Shown here: positions 16,624-25,690 of the stretch, one piece after another
How the letters are laid out: each line of letters begins with the position of its first letter
Position numbering within the stretch: the first letter of the stretch is position 1
NCBI GenBank assembly: GCA_947625505.1
Contig: CANQON010000001.1
Location: 92,950 to 145,438 of the forward strand
DNA length: 52,489 bases
DNA from: an uncultured Bacilli bacterium
Lineage (GTDB): Bacteria; Bacillota_I; Bacilli_A; RF39; UBA660
Direction of reading: 5' to 3'
Notes under the pieces: model-generated
Databases searched by the model: none
What the model saw: only the letters and a program-made list of their open reading frames with translations
Told to the model about the DNA's origin: nothing
Translations under genes and position numbers: made by a program

Positions 16624-17142
16624 ATGCTTAAATGGATATTTAAATTAGGAGTTGTTATGTTAATAACACTAGTTTTATTAATTCTTATTAAATCTAATCA
16701 TCATATTAAAGATTTTATTTATGATGAAGTATATAATAAGAATATATCTTTTGCTAGTATAAATAAATTATATAAGAAATATTTAGGACATAATATTTTA
16801 TTTGATAGTAATACAACGAAAGCTGTCTTTAATGAAAAATTAGAATATACTAATAAAGAGAAAATAGATGAGGGATTAAAACTAACCGTTAGTAAAGATT
16901 ATTTAGTACCTAATTTAGAAAGTGGATTAGTAATATTTACAGGCACTAAAGATAATTATGGTAATGTTGTTATTGTTGAACAAATAGATGGTATAGATGT
17001 TTGGTATGGTAATCTAAGTAATATTAATGTTAAACTATATGATTATATCGAAAAAGGATCTTTAATAGGTAATTGTGATGATACTCTATATTTAATACAT
17101 AAGAAAAATGGAGAAATAATTAATAATGAAGATAAAGTTTAA
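16624..17142 (+). CDS. spoIVFA: SpoIVFA-like degenerate LytM/M23 membrane protein
   Basis: This 172-residue protein has one N-terminal transmembrane helix (about 5-22) and a C-terminal M23-like fold: GTKDNYGNVVIVEQ...VWYGNLSNINVK...YIEKGSLIG. The metal ligands of active M23 peptidases are absent, as in SpoIVFA, which inhibits and anchors the SpoIVFB protease during sporulation. Position confirms the call: spoIVFA-spoIVFB-rplU is the Bacillus order, and spoIVFB overlaps it by 17 nt. The start at 16624 has AGGTGA 4 nt upstream. Overall similarity to Bacillus is low. Confidence 0.75.
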   Translation: MLKWIFKLGVVMLITLVLLILIKSNHHIKDFIYDEVYNKNISFASINKLYKKYLGHNILFDSNTTKAVFNEKLEYTNKEKIDEGLKLTVSKDYLVPNLESGLVIFTGTKDNYGNVVIVEQIDGIDVWYGNLSNINVKLYDYIEKGSLIGNCDDTLYLIHKKNGEIINNEDKV

Positions 17143-17827
17143 GATTCATCCTTTATATTATGTTGTTATGCTAATATGTTTTATCACAGGATACTTTAAA
17201 TATTTTAGTCTATATACTTTAGCTTTAATTATTCATGAAGCAGGACATATTTTTGCAGCTTTAGTTCTTAAATGGAAAATAGATAAAGTCACTTTATATC
17301 CTTTTGGATGTATGACAACATTTAATCAAAAATTAAATTCTTCAGTTATTGAAGAATTTTTCATATTATTATTTGGTCCTTTATTTCAAATATTATTTTA
17401 TATGATATATCCTACACCATATAATTTATTTATTTTAATATTTAATTTATTACCTATATATCCTTTAGATGGTTCTAAGATATATTTCCTTTTACTTAGT
17501 ATAATAACGAGTTATTATAAAGCTTATATTATTACTTTTATTTTGTCTTATGTAACAATCTTTATCCTTTTTATATATGATATTAGCTTTTTAAGTTGGC
17601 TAATCCTTATATATATTGTTTATGATTTAACAAAATATGTTAAATCATTAAAAAGTATTATGTTGAAATTTTATTATGAACGTTATACCTATCCATTTAA
17701 ATATAAAAGAAATAATATTATTAAAGGATATCATCCTAAGAAGATGATTAAAGTAAAAAATAATTATTTTATTATTAATAAACAATGTTATCATGAAAAA
17801 GAAATATTAAATAGCTTTTTGACTTAA
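17126..17827 (+). CDS. spoIVFB: SpoIVFB-like M50 site-2 protease
   Basis: This is a 233-residue polytopic membrane metalloprotease. HEAGH at 37-41 sits in the first catalytic helix; LPIYPLDGSK supplies the second motif with Asp115 as third zinc ligand. Five or so hydrophobic helices are followed by a basic cytoplasmic tail with a CBS-less C-terminus. In Bacillus SpoIVFB cuts pro-sigma-K in the mother cell. It is translationally coupled to spoIVFA and lies upstream of rplU, as in Bacillus. M50 proteases also have non-sporulation roles, but the pairing argues for SpoIVFB. Confidence 0.85.
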   Translation: MKIKFKIHPLYYVVMLICFITGYFKYFSLYTLALIIHEAGHIFAALVLKWKIDKVTLYPFGCMTTFNQKLNSSVIEEFFILLFGPLFQILFYMIYPTPYNLFILIFNLLPIYPLDGSKIYFLLLSIITSYYKAYIITFILSYVTIFILFIYDISFLSWLILIYIVYDLTKYVKSLKSIMLKFYYERYTYPFKYKRNNIIKGYHPKKMIKVKNNYFIINKQCYHEKEILNSFLT

Positions 17828-17872
17828 TAAATAACATATGATAAAATACGACACGACTAAGGGGATATTAAT

Positions 17873-18421
17873 ATGAAAATAAAACTTAATTATTGCTTTA
17901 TTGATAAAATAAAGGATATAAAAGAAAATATGGGACCTTTAAAAGTAATAAGAAATAATCGTCATTTGTATTTTAAAATAGATCTGCCTTTATGGACTGC
18001 GACTAATTTAGCTTTTAATCCATCTATAGTAAGATGTTTATTAATCTTAGCATTTCAATATGGAATAATAATAGGTTCTGAATTGCTAGCAGCTTTAATT
18101 GTTAGAAGAGATATTTATAAGGAAAGAGCGCAATTTGATTTACTTCAAACTTTATTAAAATTAAGAGATATAAATGTTAATACAGATTTAGAATTATTAT
18201 TAGAGTCACAAGTATATGAAAGACATTATCGATTAACATTAAATGAAAAGAAACTGCCTATTCTTTTAGAATCAAAATATATTATGGTACCTAGTCATGG
18301 CTTTGATGGTGTTATTAAAGATACTTCTGTTTTACAAGAACATGTAGTAGGTAGTAAGAAGTATGTTTTATCGCAAGGTTCACCAATTAGAGCCTATAAG
18401 TTTGCTCCTGCTAACGCATAA
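17873..18421 (+). CDS. conserved-looking protein of unknown function
   Basis: This 182-residue protein is not one I recognise. The first ~45 residues are basic; residues about 55-85 are hydrophobic (SIVRCLLILAFQYGIIIGSELLAALIV); the remainder is helical, ending in a beta-prone segment. AAGGGG precedes the ATG. It is wedged between spoIVFB and the rplU promoter, a position normally empty in Bacillus. A link to sporulation or ribosome assembly is only positional. Confidence 0.55.
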   Translation: MKIKLNYCFIDKIKDIKENMGPLKVIRNNRHLYFKIDLPLWTATNLAFNPSIVRCLLILAFQYGIIIGSELLAALIVRRDIYKERAQFDLLQTLLKLRDINVNTDLELLLESQVYERHYRLTLNEKKLPILLESKYIMVPSHGFDGVIKDTSVLQEHVVGSKKYVLSQGSPIRAYKFAPANA

Positions 18422-18434
18422 TAACGAAAAATGA

Positions 18435-18463
18435 TTGACAAATAAAGGGTACTATGTTAAAAT
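18435..18463 (+). promoter_or_regulatory. strong sigma-A promoter of the rplU operon
   Basis: A perfect TTGACA (18435-18440), a 17-nt spacer, and an extended -10 TGTTAAAAT (18455-18463). Confidence 0.85.
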
Positions 18464-18469
18464 GTAATA

Positions 18470-18548
18470 CTGTGTAGGACCTCATTCTACAACCGCGCAA
18501 AGAAGGTTTTAAAACGTAAGTACCTTGATGGCGAGTCTTAGATTATAA
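18470..18548 (+). ncRNA. L21 ribosomal-protein leader
   Basis: The ~80-nt untranslated leader between promoter and rplU can fold into a GTAGGA/TTCTAC hairpin and an AAGGT/ACCTT hairpin, ahead of an AAAGGAGG ribosome site. Position and architecture match the known L21 autoregulatory leader of Firmicutes; the class is assigned by context and general resemblance, not by a covariance search. Confidence 0.6.
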
Positions 18549-18559
18549 AGGAGGAAAAT

Positions 18560-18862
18560 ATGAAAGCTGTTATTGAAACTGGTGGAAAACAATACTATGT
18601 CGAAGAAGGTACAGTTCTTTATGTTGAAAAGCTTGATGTAGAAGCTGGTAAAGAAGTAACTTTCGATAAAGTTTTAATGGTAAATGGTAAAGCTGGAAAT
18701 CCATATGTAAAAGGCGCTAAAGTAGTTGCAGAAGTAGTAAAACATGGAAAAGCTAAAAAAGTTATTGTTTATAAATATGTTCAAAAGAATAACTACCATA
18801 AAACACAAGGACATCGTCAACCATATACTAAAGTTGAAATTAAGTCTATAAAAGAAAAATAG
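18560..18862 (+). CDS. rplU: 50S ribosomal protein L21
   Basis: This 100-residue protein is a complete L21: [17 protein letters not shown] at the start and [25 protein letters not shown] near the end, the conserved rRNA-binding C-terminus. An optimal AAAGGAGG ribosome site lies before it. It heads the rplU-prp-rpmA operon. Confidence 0.97.
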   Translation: MKAVIETGGKQYYVEEGTVLYVEKLDVEAGKEVTFDKVLMVNGKAGNPYVKGAKVVAEVVKHGKAKKVIVYKYVQKNNYHKTQGHRQPYTKVEIKSIKEK

Positions 18863-18863
18863 T

Positions 18864-19169
18864 ATGATAGTAGTAAATGTAAAAAAGACGGATGATGTAG
18901 TAAGTTACATCAAAATATCAGGTCATGCTGACTATGCTGAAGCAGGGTTTGATATTGTATGTGCATCTGTATCTTGTATAGCTATTACAACAGTAAATGC
19001 TTTAATAAGTATTAATGAGGACTGTTTAGTATATAGTGAATCAGATGGACTATTAGAGATAGGTATTTTAACACATGATGAAGTTATTGATAAATTAATA
19101 GATAATATGCTTGATTTATTAAAAAACCTATCAATAGATTATAAAGAATATATGAAAGTTAATTATTAA
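18864..19169 (+). CDS. prp: ribosomal-processing cysteine protease Prp
   Basis: This 101-residue protease has the catalytic His in SGHADYAEAGFDIVCASVS near residue 21 and Cys near residue 34. Prp removes the N-terminal extension of L27, and the downstream rpmA has exactly that extension. The gene starts 1 nt after rplU with no clear Shine-Dalgarno, so translation is probably coupled. Confidence 0.93.
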   Translation: MIVVNVKKTDDVVSYIKISGHADYAEAGFDIVCASVSCIAITTVNALISINEDCLVYSESDGLLEIGILTHDEVIDKLIDNMLDLLKNLSIDYKEYMKVNY

Positions 19170-19187
19170 GATAGGAGGTGCTCATCA

Positions 19188-19475
19188 ATGAAAATGATGA
19201 CATTAAATATCCAATTATTTGCCCATAAAAAAGGTCAAGGTTCAACAAAAAATGGACGTGATTCAATATCTAAAAGATTAGGTGCTAAAGCTGCTGATGG
19301 AGAACATGTAACAGGAGGATCTATTCTATATCGTCAAAGAGGTACAAAGATTCATCCAGGAGTTAATGTAGGAATTGGATCAGATGATACTTTATATGCT
19401 AAAATTAGTGGATATGTAAAATTTGAACGTTTAGGAAAAGATAAAAAACAAGTAAGTATTTATCCAGAATTATAA
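19188..19475 (+). CDS. rpmA: 50S ribosomal protein L27 with cleavable N-terminus
   Basis: This 95-residue L27 starts [11 protein letters not shown] before [15 protein letters not shown]. The segment LNIQLF|A matches the Firmicute/staphylococcal Prp cleavage site (LNLQFF|A), so the first 11 residues should be removed by the product of the preceding gene. AGGAGGTG precedes the ATG. It is the last gene of the operon. Confidence 0.97.
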   Translation: MKMMTLNIQLFAHKKGQGSTKNGRDSISKRLGAKAADGEHVTGGSILYRQRGTKIHPGVNVGIGSDDTLYAKISGYVKFERLGKDKKQVSIYPEL

Positions 19476-19499
19476 GAACTTTTTTAGTTCTTTTTTTTT
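19474..19499 (+). terminator. terminator of the rplU operon
   Basis: A 7-bp stem (19474-19480 with 19486-19492) and T5 loop are followed by a run of T. Confidence 0.8.
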
Positions 19500-19532
19500 G
19501 TAAATTTTTTATTAAATGTTAACAGTAATATA

Positions 19533-19561
19533 TTGATAGAAAAAACGTAATATGATAATAT
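19533..19561 (+). promoter_or_regulatory. promoter of the M60 metallopeptidase gene
   Basis: TTGATA (19533-19538), a 17-nt spacer and an extended -10 TGATAATAT (19553-19561). The start codon is about 25 nt downstream. Confidence 0.75.
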
Positions 19562-19585
19562 AAAATTGTAGAGAGGAGTATGGTT

Positions 19586-22500
19586 ATGAGAAGAATATTT
19601 GGTTTGTTTTTAACTTTATGCATGATGCTAGGTATGTTTTTTCCACCTCTTGCTGAGGCAGGATTTTTTCAAAATCTTAATCTTAGCTTAGTAACAGAAG
19701 TAAATAAGATTGCAAATGAAACTAATGTACAAAGTGAGACTAATATACCAACAGGAAACTTAGAGCTAGATGTTAAATTTACTTTGCCTATTAGTAATGT
19801 TGCAGAGCCTAATATTAATATCACCTTAAACGATAGTGAAGGGCATAAATATGATATCGATTTAAATAATTATCCTGAGATGACGACAACAACTTATACC
19901 CTTGGGACACAAAAAGGTGATTTATCCATTCGTAAAATGAGTTACGATGGTGAAGTTATGAATGGTACAGACGGTGATAATGTTAAATATTATGCCTTAA
20001 CTATTTATAACTTAAGAAAGGGAACATATAGTGTAACTTTATCTGGTAATGGTTATAAAGATTATACTGTTGATAATATAAAACTAGATGATTATGCTAA
20101 ACGTGTTTCTATTACTAATGAGAAAGGTATGTTTGAAGTTGGTGATGTTAATAACGATAATGTTGTTAATGAAGTAGATGTTGATACCATTATTGAACAT
20201 ATTGACTCAAATGATAAAAAAGATATTTCTAAATACGATTTAAATCGTGATGGCAGCATTAATATAGCTGATATGGCTATGGCTGCTACAATAATTAATG
20301 GTCAAACAAGTAAGGTTACAATTGAACCTACAGCAGCTATTATTGATATGAATAATATTAAAGTAGATGAAGAAAGCACTACAATAAAAGGTAATGTTGC
20401 TGACTTATTTACTTCTGATGGTAGTGTTCAAATTGAAAGTAAGGGAGAAGAAATAACTTCTGAGACACCAGCTGTTTTATCTTTAGATATGGAAAAAACA
20501 GTTGAAATGGAAGAAATTAGAATTGAAGTTGGAACAGAAAATGTTCCAGAAGAAATGACGATTATTGTTACTGATGAAAAAGGTGTTGATCACGAATATC
20601 GAGTAAATGGTACTAAAGTAGAACCTTTAGCGCATAAATTTACAGATAAGAGTAGTGCTGATACTATTGTTGTTGATTTAAATGGCCAAATAGCTGTTAA
20701 AAAAGTAACAATTAAAATTACTAAATCTTCAAGTAAGAATTTAGCTGAAATAGCTGAAGTGGAATTCTTAAATAATGTTAAAGAAGATGTAGAACCTCCA
20801 CAAATATCTATTCCAAGTGGACTTAAAGCTACTTTAGGTAGTGAACAAGTAACTTTAACATGGAATGGTATTCCAAATGTAACAGGATATGAGGTATTAT
20901 TTGAAACTTTAGATACTAATGGTAATGTTACAAAGAATGAGATTTTACAAACAACTTATACAACTTATATTGTTGAAGATTTAAAAAATTATAAAGATTA
21001 TCGAGCTTCAGTAAGAGGTGTTAATGGTGATTGGAAAGGAAATTATAGTCAAGCTATTACATTTCACCCAGTTGCGACACGTAGACCTCCAGCTCCCGAT
21101 ATGGTAAATGTAGTTCCAACTTTTGCTGGATTAGATATTAGTTGGAAAGATATGAAAGATACTTTATCATATAATATTTACTATAAAGCTGAAAATGAAA
21201 AAGAATATACTGTTCTTAGAGAACAAAAAGGTACTAGTTATAAGTTAAGAAATTTAGAGCCTTCAACAAAATATGAAATTCGTATTTCTGGTAATAACCC
21301 AAATGGTGAAGGAGATAAATCTATTCCTGCCTCAGGCGTAACTTTAGCTATGGGTGCTGCTATTACACCAAATTATAAGTTAATAAATAGACCTACTGGA
21401 GGAGAAATTACTAGTCATATTAAAGAAGTTGTTTCTAACTTAGGAACAATGTCTAATGGTAGTAATAATGCTTTAGTAGATGATGATTTCCAAACTTATT
21501 GGGAACATAAAGATTGGCAAGTAAATGCTAGTGCTAACTATAATTTTAATGCACCAATTATTGTTTTAGATAAAACATATAAAATGGATAGATTTGTTAT
21601 AACGATTCCAGATTCTTATATCTATTCTTATAAATCAGGGTCATATGATCCTAGAGCTAATAATAATGATACTAAGTTATTCTATTGGAATGGTGATGAA
21701 GCACGTACATCTAATAATAAGACTGAGGTAAAAGGACAATTAACATTAAAGAAAGATAAAAATAATCGTGCTTATTATGTTTTAACTTTAAAAGAGCCAA
21801 TTGAAGCTAATGCTGTTCAATTTGGTCTTACAGTTGCTAATAACAATCAATTAATTCAAATTAGTGAAGTTAAACTATATGAATATGATTCAATTGCTGA
21901 TGATGTTAATGCTTTGTTTACTGATGACTTACATTTAGTATTAGCTGATGGTGTTGATGAAGCTAAAATTAAAAAGTTAGAAGATAGACTTAATACCATT
22001 GATAAAGAAAGTAATGAGTATCATCCTGATAAAGAAGCTATTCAAGCTGATATTGATTATGCTCGTCGTATTTTGAATGATGAAGATTTAAGTAAAGAAG
22101 TAATTGAAGTTAATCAAAATATTACAACTAAGAAACATACAGGATTTAGTGGTTTAAGTGAATTACAACCTTTAGGTATAGTTGCTAAACCAGGAGAAAA
22201 AATTACTATTTACATGGGAACAGATACTAATGTACATCCACAAGTAGTGTTCTCTCAATACTATGCTGAAGCAGGAGGATGGAGTGTTACTAAAGGAACT
22301 CTTAATAATGGTGCTAACATTATTGAAGTACCTAAAGTAAATAATATGGATGTTGATAAAGGTGGATCTGTATATATCAAATATCCAAATGCCAATCCTG
22401 TAAATGGTACAATTAAAATCCGTGTTAGTGGAGGGACAAGAATTCCAACGCTTGATGTATATAGTATTTTAGGTGATGAAAATGCAGCTAAAGTAGCTAT

Positions 22501-24736
22501 TTCAGAATATATTACGGAATTAAAGACATATGTTAATACAATTAAAGCTACTGATGGTTTTGATGAAAGTACAAGTGTTATTAATTCAACTGAAATTGGT
22601 ACTAAGAATGGTTTATTCTCAATACCTGCTGTTAAAGCATATAAGAGTATTACGCAAGGTATTGAAGGAGATGAAGCTGCTCAAGTTAATCGTGTATATA
22701 ATTCTTTAAAGGCTTTTGAAGAAATGGTTACACTATTCTATAATCATAAAGGATTATCAGAAGAACCAGAAGAAACTATTGATAGAGCTCCTGCATCAAG
22801 ATTTAATATTCGTGCTATGCGTATGTTTGATGGCGCTTTCATGTATGCATCTGGTGATCATATTGGTATAGGACATGATTCTACTCCAGGTTTATTACAA
22901 GGTAAACCAAATCAAGGAACAGTTGGTAATATGACAACAACAGGATACTTTGGATGGGGTATTAGTCATGAAATAGGACATCAAATTAATCAAGGTAATT
23001 TAGCGCATGCTGAGGTAACTAATAACGTTTTTGCTTTACTTGCTCAGACAAGTGATGATGTATCAGAACCTAGAATAGGCGCTAAAATGGATAAGATATA
23101 TCAAAAAGTAACTTCTGGAACTTTAGGTAAAGGTACTGATGTATTTGTTACTTTAGGTATGTATTGGCAATTACACTTAGCTTATGATGATAATTATACA
23201 TTTAGTGATACAAATTCTATTTTTGCTAGAATTAATAAAGAAAGTAGACGTGCTTCACAAGATGAATCATTAAAAACTATGAGTAAAGATGAATTACTTA
23301 TTTGTTTAGCTAGTAAGGCTGCTAATAAAGATTTAAGAGAATATTTCTTACATTGGGGTATTGCTTCAACTGATAAAGTAGATGCTTATATCACTAAATT
23401 AAATCTACCAAAAGAAGAAAGACCTATTTGGTACTTACAAGATAGTGCTAGACGTTATCGTATGGCTAAAGGGGCACAAACTCCGGAAACAACAAAAATA
23501 ATTGCTTCATTTAGAGAAAAAGATGCTCAAAATAAGAAATTTACAATTGATTTTGCTACAGTAGATGCTACTGATGCTAAATACATTTTAGGTTATGAAA
23601 TAAAACGTAATGGTGTACCTATCATGTTTACTACAGATAATTCTTTTACAGATAATATTGGAGCTATTAATAATCAAGCTTTAGTATATGAAGTAACAGC
23701 TTATGATAATTATTTAAAACCTACTAATACTGTTAAATTAGAAGAAGTTAAAGTTCGTTATGATGGAAGTATTAGTAAGGAAGGCTTTGATATTTCATCT
23801 AACTTTAAGCATGGAAACGAAGTAGTAAGTTATGAAGATGAAGCATTTGATAATAGTAAATTATCTATTAATAACTTAATAGATGGTAAAGATGATACAG
23901 TATTCATTGGTAATACACGTATTACAAAGAAGGAAATTGAAGATGTTGATACAGGAAATGCTAGTATCATTATTGATATGAATAGTGCTATGTCAATATC
24001 TGGTATTTCATATAAAGCTGCTACAGATAGTAATGGTATACTTGCTAATACTATTCAAAAATATCAAATATTCGTAAGTAAAGATCGTACTAATTGGACA
24101 AAAGTTAAAGAGGGTACATTTAACTTAAATAGTAATAATAAATATAAGGAAACTGTTTATTTTGATAAAGAAGGTACAACAGGTGGTAACCAATTATGGA
24201 CATATAATGATATTGCTTATGTAAAAATTGTATCTGTTGGAAATAATAATGGTATCAGTGGAGCAGAAATTGATATTATTACTCCTCCAGGCGATAATGT
24301 TGAATTAGAAAATGTTGGTAAATTAACTAGTCCATATACTTATCTAAATGGTGAAGGTAAAGAAGAATCTATTCCTGCTGGATATGTTGTATTTACAGGT
24401 AGTTACCGTGGTAATCCAACATTTAATGCTATGTTACTTGTTGATGCATTGGATGCGGATAAAGTATTTGAAGGAGAAAACTTCTTATTTGCTAAATTAA
24501 CAAATGATGGAACAGTTAGTGAAATAGCTAATGGAACATGGTTCTATGTTGTAAGCCCTGAAGAATATAATAAAATGGTAAATGGTAGTGTTCGTGCTGA
24601 ATTATATCGTGTTGATGATCCATATGAAAATAATGGACAACGTTTAACAAGTACATCATTATCATTAGGTAACTTAAAAGATTATAATAGCTTACCAGAT
24701 TTAGCTATTGTTGATTCAACTAAAGGAGATAAATAA
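19586..24736 (+). CDS. secreted multidomain M60-type metallopeptidase with dockerin
   Basis: This is a 1716-residue protein. Signal peptide 1-~25. A type I dockerin at about 183-240 has two Ca-binding repeats (DVNNDNVVNEVDVD and DLNRDGSINIAD). A discoidin-like region spans about 250-400, and two fibronectin III domains about 405-500 and 500-590. A galactose-binding/F5-8C-like domain lies at about 600-770. A peptidase M60 (enhancin-like) domain follows with HEIGH at 1128-1132 and the third ligand Glu1143, which fits HExxHx(8-28)E. A second F5-8C-like domain is at about 1400-1570. M60 enzymes cut mucin-type glycoproteins. It has no anchor of its own; the next gene encodes a membrane-anchored cohesin-like protein. 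The start at 19586 has AGGAG 7 nt upstream. Confidence 0.9.
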   Translation: MRRIFGLFLTLCMMLGMFFPPLAEAGFFQNLNLSLVTEVNKIANETNVQSETNIPTGNLELDVKFTLPISNVAEPNINITLNDSEGHKYDIDLNNYPEMTTTTYTLGTQKGDLSIRKMSYDGEVMNGTDGDNVKYYALTIYNLRKGTYSVTLSGNGYKDYTVDNIKLDDYAKRVSITNEKGMFEVGDVNNDNVVNEVDVDTIIEHIDSNDKKDISKYDLNRDGSINIADMAMAATIINGQTSKVTIEPTAAIIDMNNIKVDEESTTIKGNVADLFTSDGSVQIESKGEEITSETPAVLSLDMEKTVEMEEIRIEVGTENVPEEMTIIVTDEKGVDHEYRVNGTKVEPLAHKFTDKSSADTIVVDLNGQIAVKKVTIKITKSSSKNLAEIAEVEFLNNVKEDVEPPQISIPSGLKATLGSEQVTLTWNGIPNVTGYEVLFETLDTNGNVTKNEILQTTYTTYIVEDLKNYKDYRASVRGVNGDWKGNYSQAITFHPVATRRPPAPDMVNVVPTFAGLDISWKDMKDTLSYNIYYKAENEKEYTVLREQKGTSYKLRNLEPSTKYEIRISGNNPNGEGDKSIPASGVTLAMGAAITPNYKLINRPTGGEITSHIKEVVSNLGTMSNGSNNALVDDDFQTYWEHKDWQVNASANYNFNAPIIVLDKTYKMDRFVITIPDSYIYSYKSGSYDPRANNNDTKLFYWNGDEARTSNNKTEVKGQLTLKKDKNNRAYYVLTLKEPIEANAVQFGLTVANNNQLIQISEVKLYEYDSIADDVNALFTDDLHLVLADGVDEAKIKKLEDRLNTIDKESNEYHPDKEAIQADIDYARRILNDEDLSKEVIEVNQNITTKKHTGFSGLSELQPLGIVAKPGEKITIYMGTDTNVHPQVVFSQYYAEAGGWSVTKGTLNNGANIIEVPKVNNMDVDKGGSVYIKYPNANPVNGTIKIRVSGGTRIPTLDVYSILGDENAAKVAISEYITELKTYVNTIKATDGFDESTSVINSTEIGTKNGLFSIPAVKAYKSITQGIEGDEAAQVNRVYNSLKAFEEMVTLFYNHKGLSEEPEETIDRAPASRFNIRAMRMFDGAFMYASGDHIGIGHDSTPGLLQGKPNQGTVGNMTTTGYFGWGISHEIGHQINQGNLAHAEVTNNVFALLAQTSDDVSEPRIGAKMDKIYQKVTSGTLGKGTDVFVTLGMYWQLHLAYDDNYTFSDTNSIFARINKESRRASQDESLKTMSKDELLICLASKAANKDLREYFLHWGIASTDKVDAYITKLNLPKEERPIWYLQDSARRYRMAKGAQTPETTKIIASFREKDAQNKKFTIDFATVDATDAKYILGYEIKRNGVPIMFTTDNSFTDNIGAINNQALVYEVTAYDNYLKPTNTVKLEEVKVRYDGSISKEGFDISSNFKHGNEVVSYEDEAFDNSKLSINNLIDGKDDTVFIGNTRITKKEIEDVDTGNASIIIDMNSAMSISGISYKAATDSNGILANTIQKYQIFVSKDRTNWTKVKEGTFNLNSNNKYKETVYFDKEGTTGGNQLWTYNDIAYVKIVSVGNNNGISGAEIDIITPPGDNVELENVGKLTSPYTYLNGEGKEESIPAGYVVFTGSYRGNPTFNAMLLVDALDADKVFEGENFLFAKLTNDGTVSEIANGTWFYVVSPEEYNKMVNGSVRAELYRVDDPYENNGQRLTSTSLSLGNLKDYNSLPDLAIVDSTKGDK

Positions 24737-24737
24737 A

Positions 24738-25646
24738 ATGAAGAAATTGCTTTATACAATTGTATTACTTGCATCTTTCTTTGTTTTACCTAATATCTCT
24801 AAAGCTCTTACTTCTGATGAAGTTAAGTTAACTATAACAACAAAAGAAGGATATGTTGGAGCTGCTGATATTACAATTAAATTCACGGGGGATGTAACTT
24901 TTGATAAACTAGAGTGGGATAGTAGTATCCCATCTAGTTACATCAAAAGATATGATTATAATGTTGGAAATAAAACATTACGTGTTTTTGTAGCGACAGG
25001 TAGTGTTAGTAAAAATTTAGTAGATAATAATCATCATATGACTTTAGGAACTATTAAAGTGAAAGCTAATGGTCGTACATATGATATAGCGCTTTCACAA
25101 CTAGTTATAACTGATATGGATTTTGAGCTTTCATCTACTAGTAATTTAACTACTGATAAAGCTAAAGGTACTTATTATACTTTAGAAGAAAAGAAAACAA
25201 GTAATCCAAATCCAGGAGAAGATAAACCATCTAATCCAGGAGAAGAAGATAAACCTTCTAATCCAAGTGAAGGGGAGACAAAACCATCTAATCCAGGATC
25301 TGATAATAAAACACCATCTTCTAAACCAAGTGGTACAACAAATAATGGAACAAGTAGTACAACAAATAATAATTCTACAACTAATTCATCAAGTAATAAT
25401 CAATCTACTACAGATTCAAATGTTGATGATTCAGTAGTAAGTGATGATACTATGGATAGTGATACAACTACTCCTAATGATGAAAAAGTTCAAAATGATA
25501 AAGATAAACAAGAAAGTAACAATGATAAAGAAGAACAAAAAACTAAGAAAAAAAGCTTCGATATTAATTCAATTATTATTGGAATATTAGGATCTTTAAT
25601 TATTATTGCTGCTATTATTTATTTATATCGTTTAATTAGAAAGTAG
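24738..25646 (+). CDS. membrane-anchored cohesin-like surface protein
   Basis: This 302-residue protein has a signal peptide (1-~23, ending SKA) and a ~120-residue beta-sandwich (about 24-145) with cohesin-like features: VKLTITTKEGYVGAADITIKF at the start, LRVFVATGS, then LGTIKVKA. A Pro/Ser/Gly/Asn repeat linker (about 160-195), a Ser/Thr/Asn/Asp linker and a C-terminal transmembrane helix (about 280-297) with tail RLIRK follow. Cohesins bind dockerins, and the adjacent protease carries a dockerin, so this is probably its cell-surface docking site. The gene starts 1 nt after the protease stop, with AAAGGAG inside the protease gene. Cohesin identity is by pattern only. Confidence 0.6.
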   Translation: MKKLLYTIVLLASFFVLPNISKALTSDEVKLTITTKEGYVGAADITIKFTGDVTFDKLEWDSSIPSSYIKRYDYNVGNKTLRVFVATGSVSKNLVDNNHHMTLGTIKVKANGRTYDIALSQLVITDMDFELSSTSNLTTDKAKGTYYTLEEKKTSNPNPGEDKPSNPGEEDKPSNPSEGETKPSNPGSDNKTPSSKPSGTTNNGTSSTTNNNSTTNSSSNNQSTTDSNVDDSVVSDDTMDSDTTTPNDEKVQNDKDKQESNNDKEEQKTKKKSFDINSIIIGILGSLIIIAAIIYLYRLIRK

Positions 25647-25667
25647 ACTTTTGTCTACTTTTTGTTT
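25639..25667 (+). terminator. terminator of the protease-cohesin operon
   Basis: A 9-bp perfect stem (25639-25647 with 25652-25660), T4 loop and a T-rich tail; the left arm overlaps the stop codon. Confidence 0.85.
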
Positions 25668-25690
25668 TATAATAATTTCGAGGTGATAGT

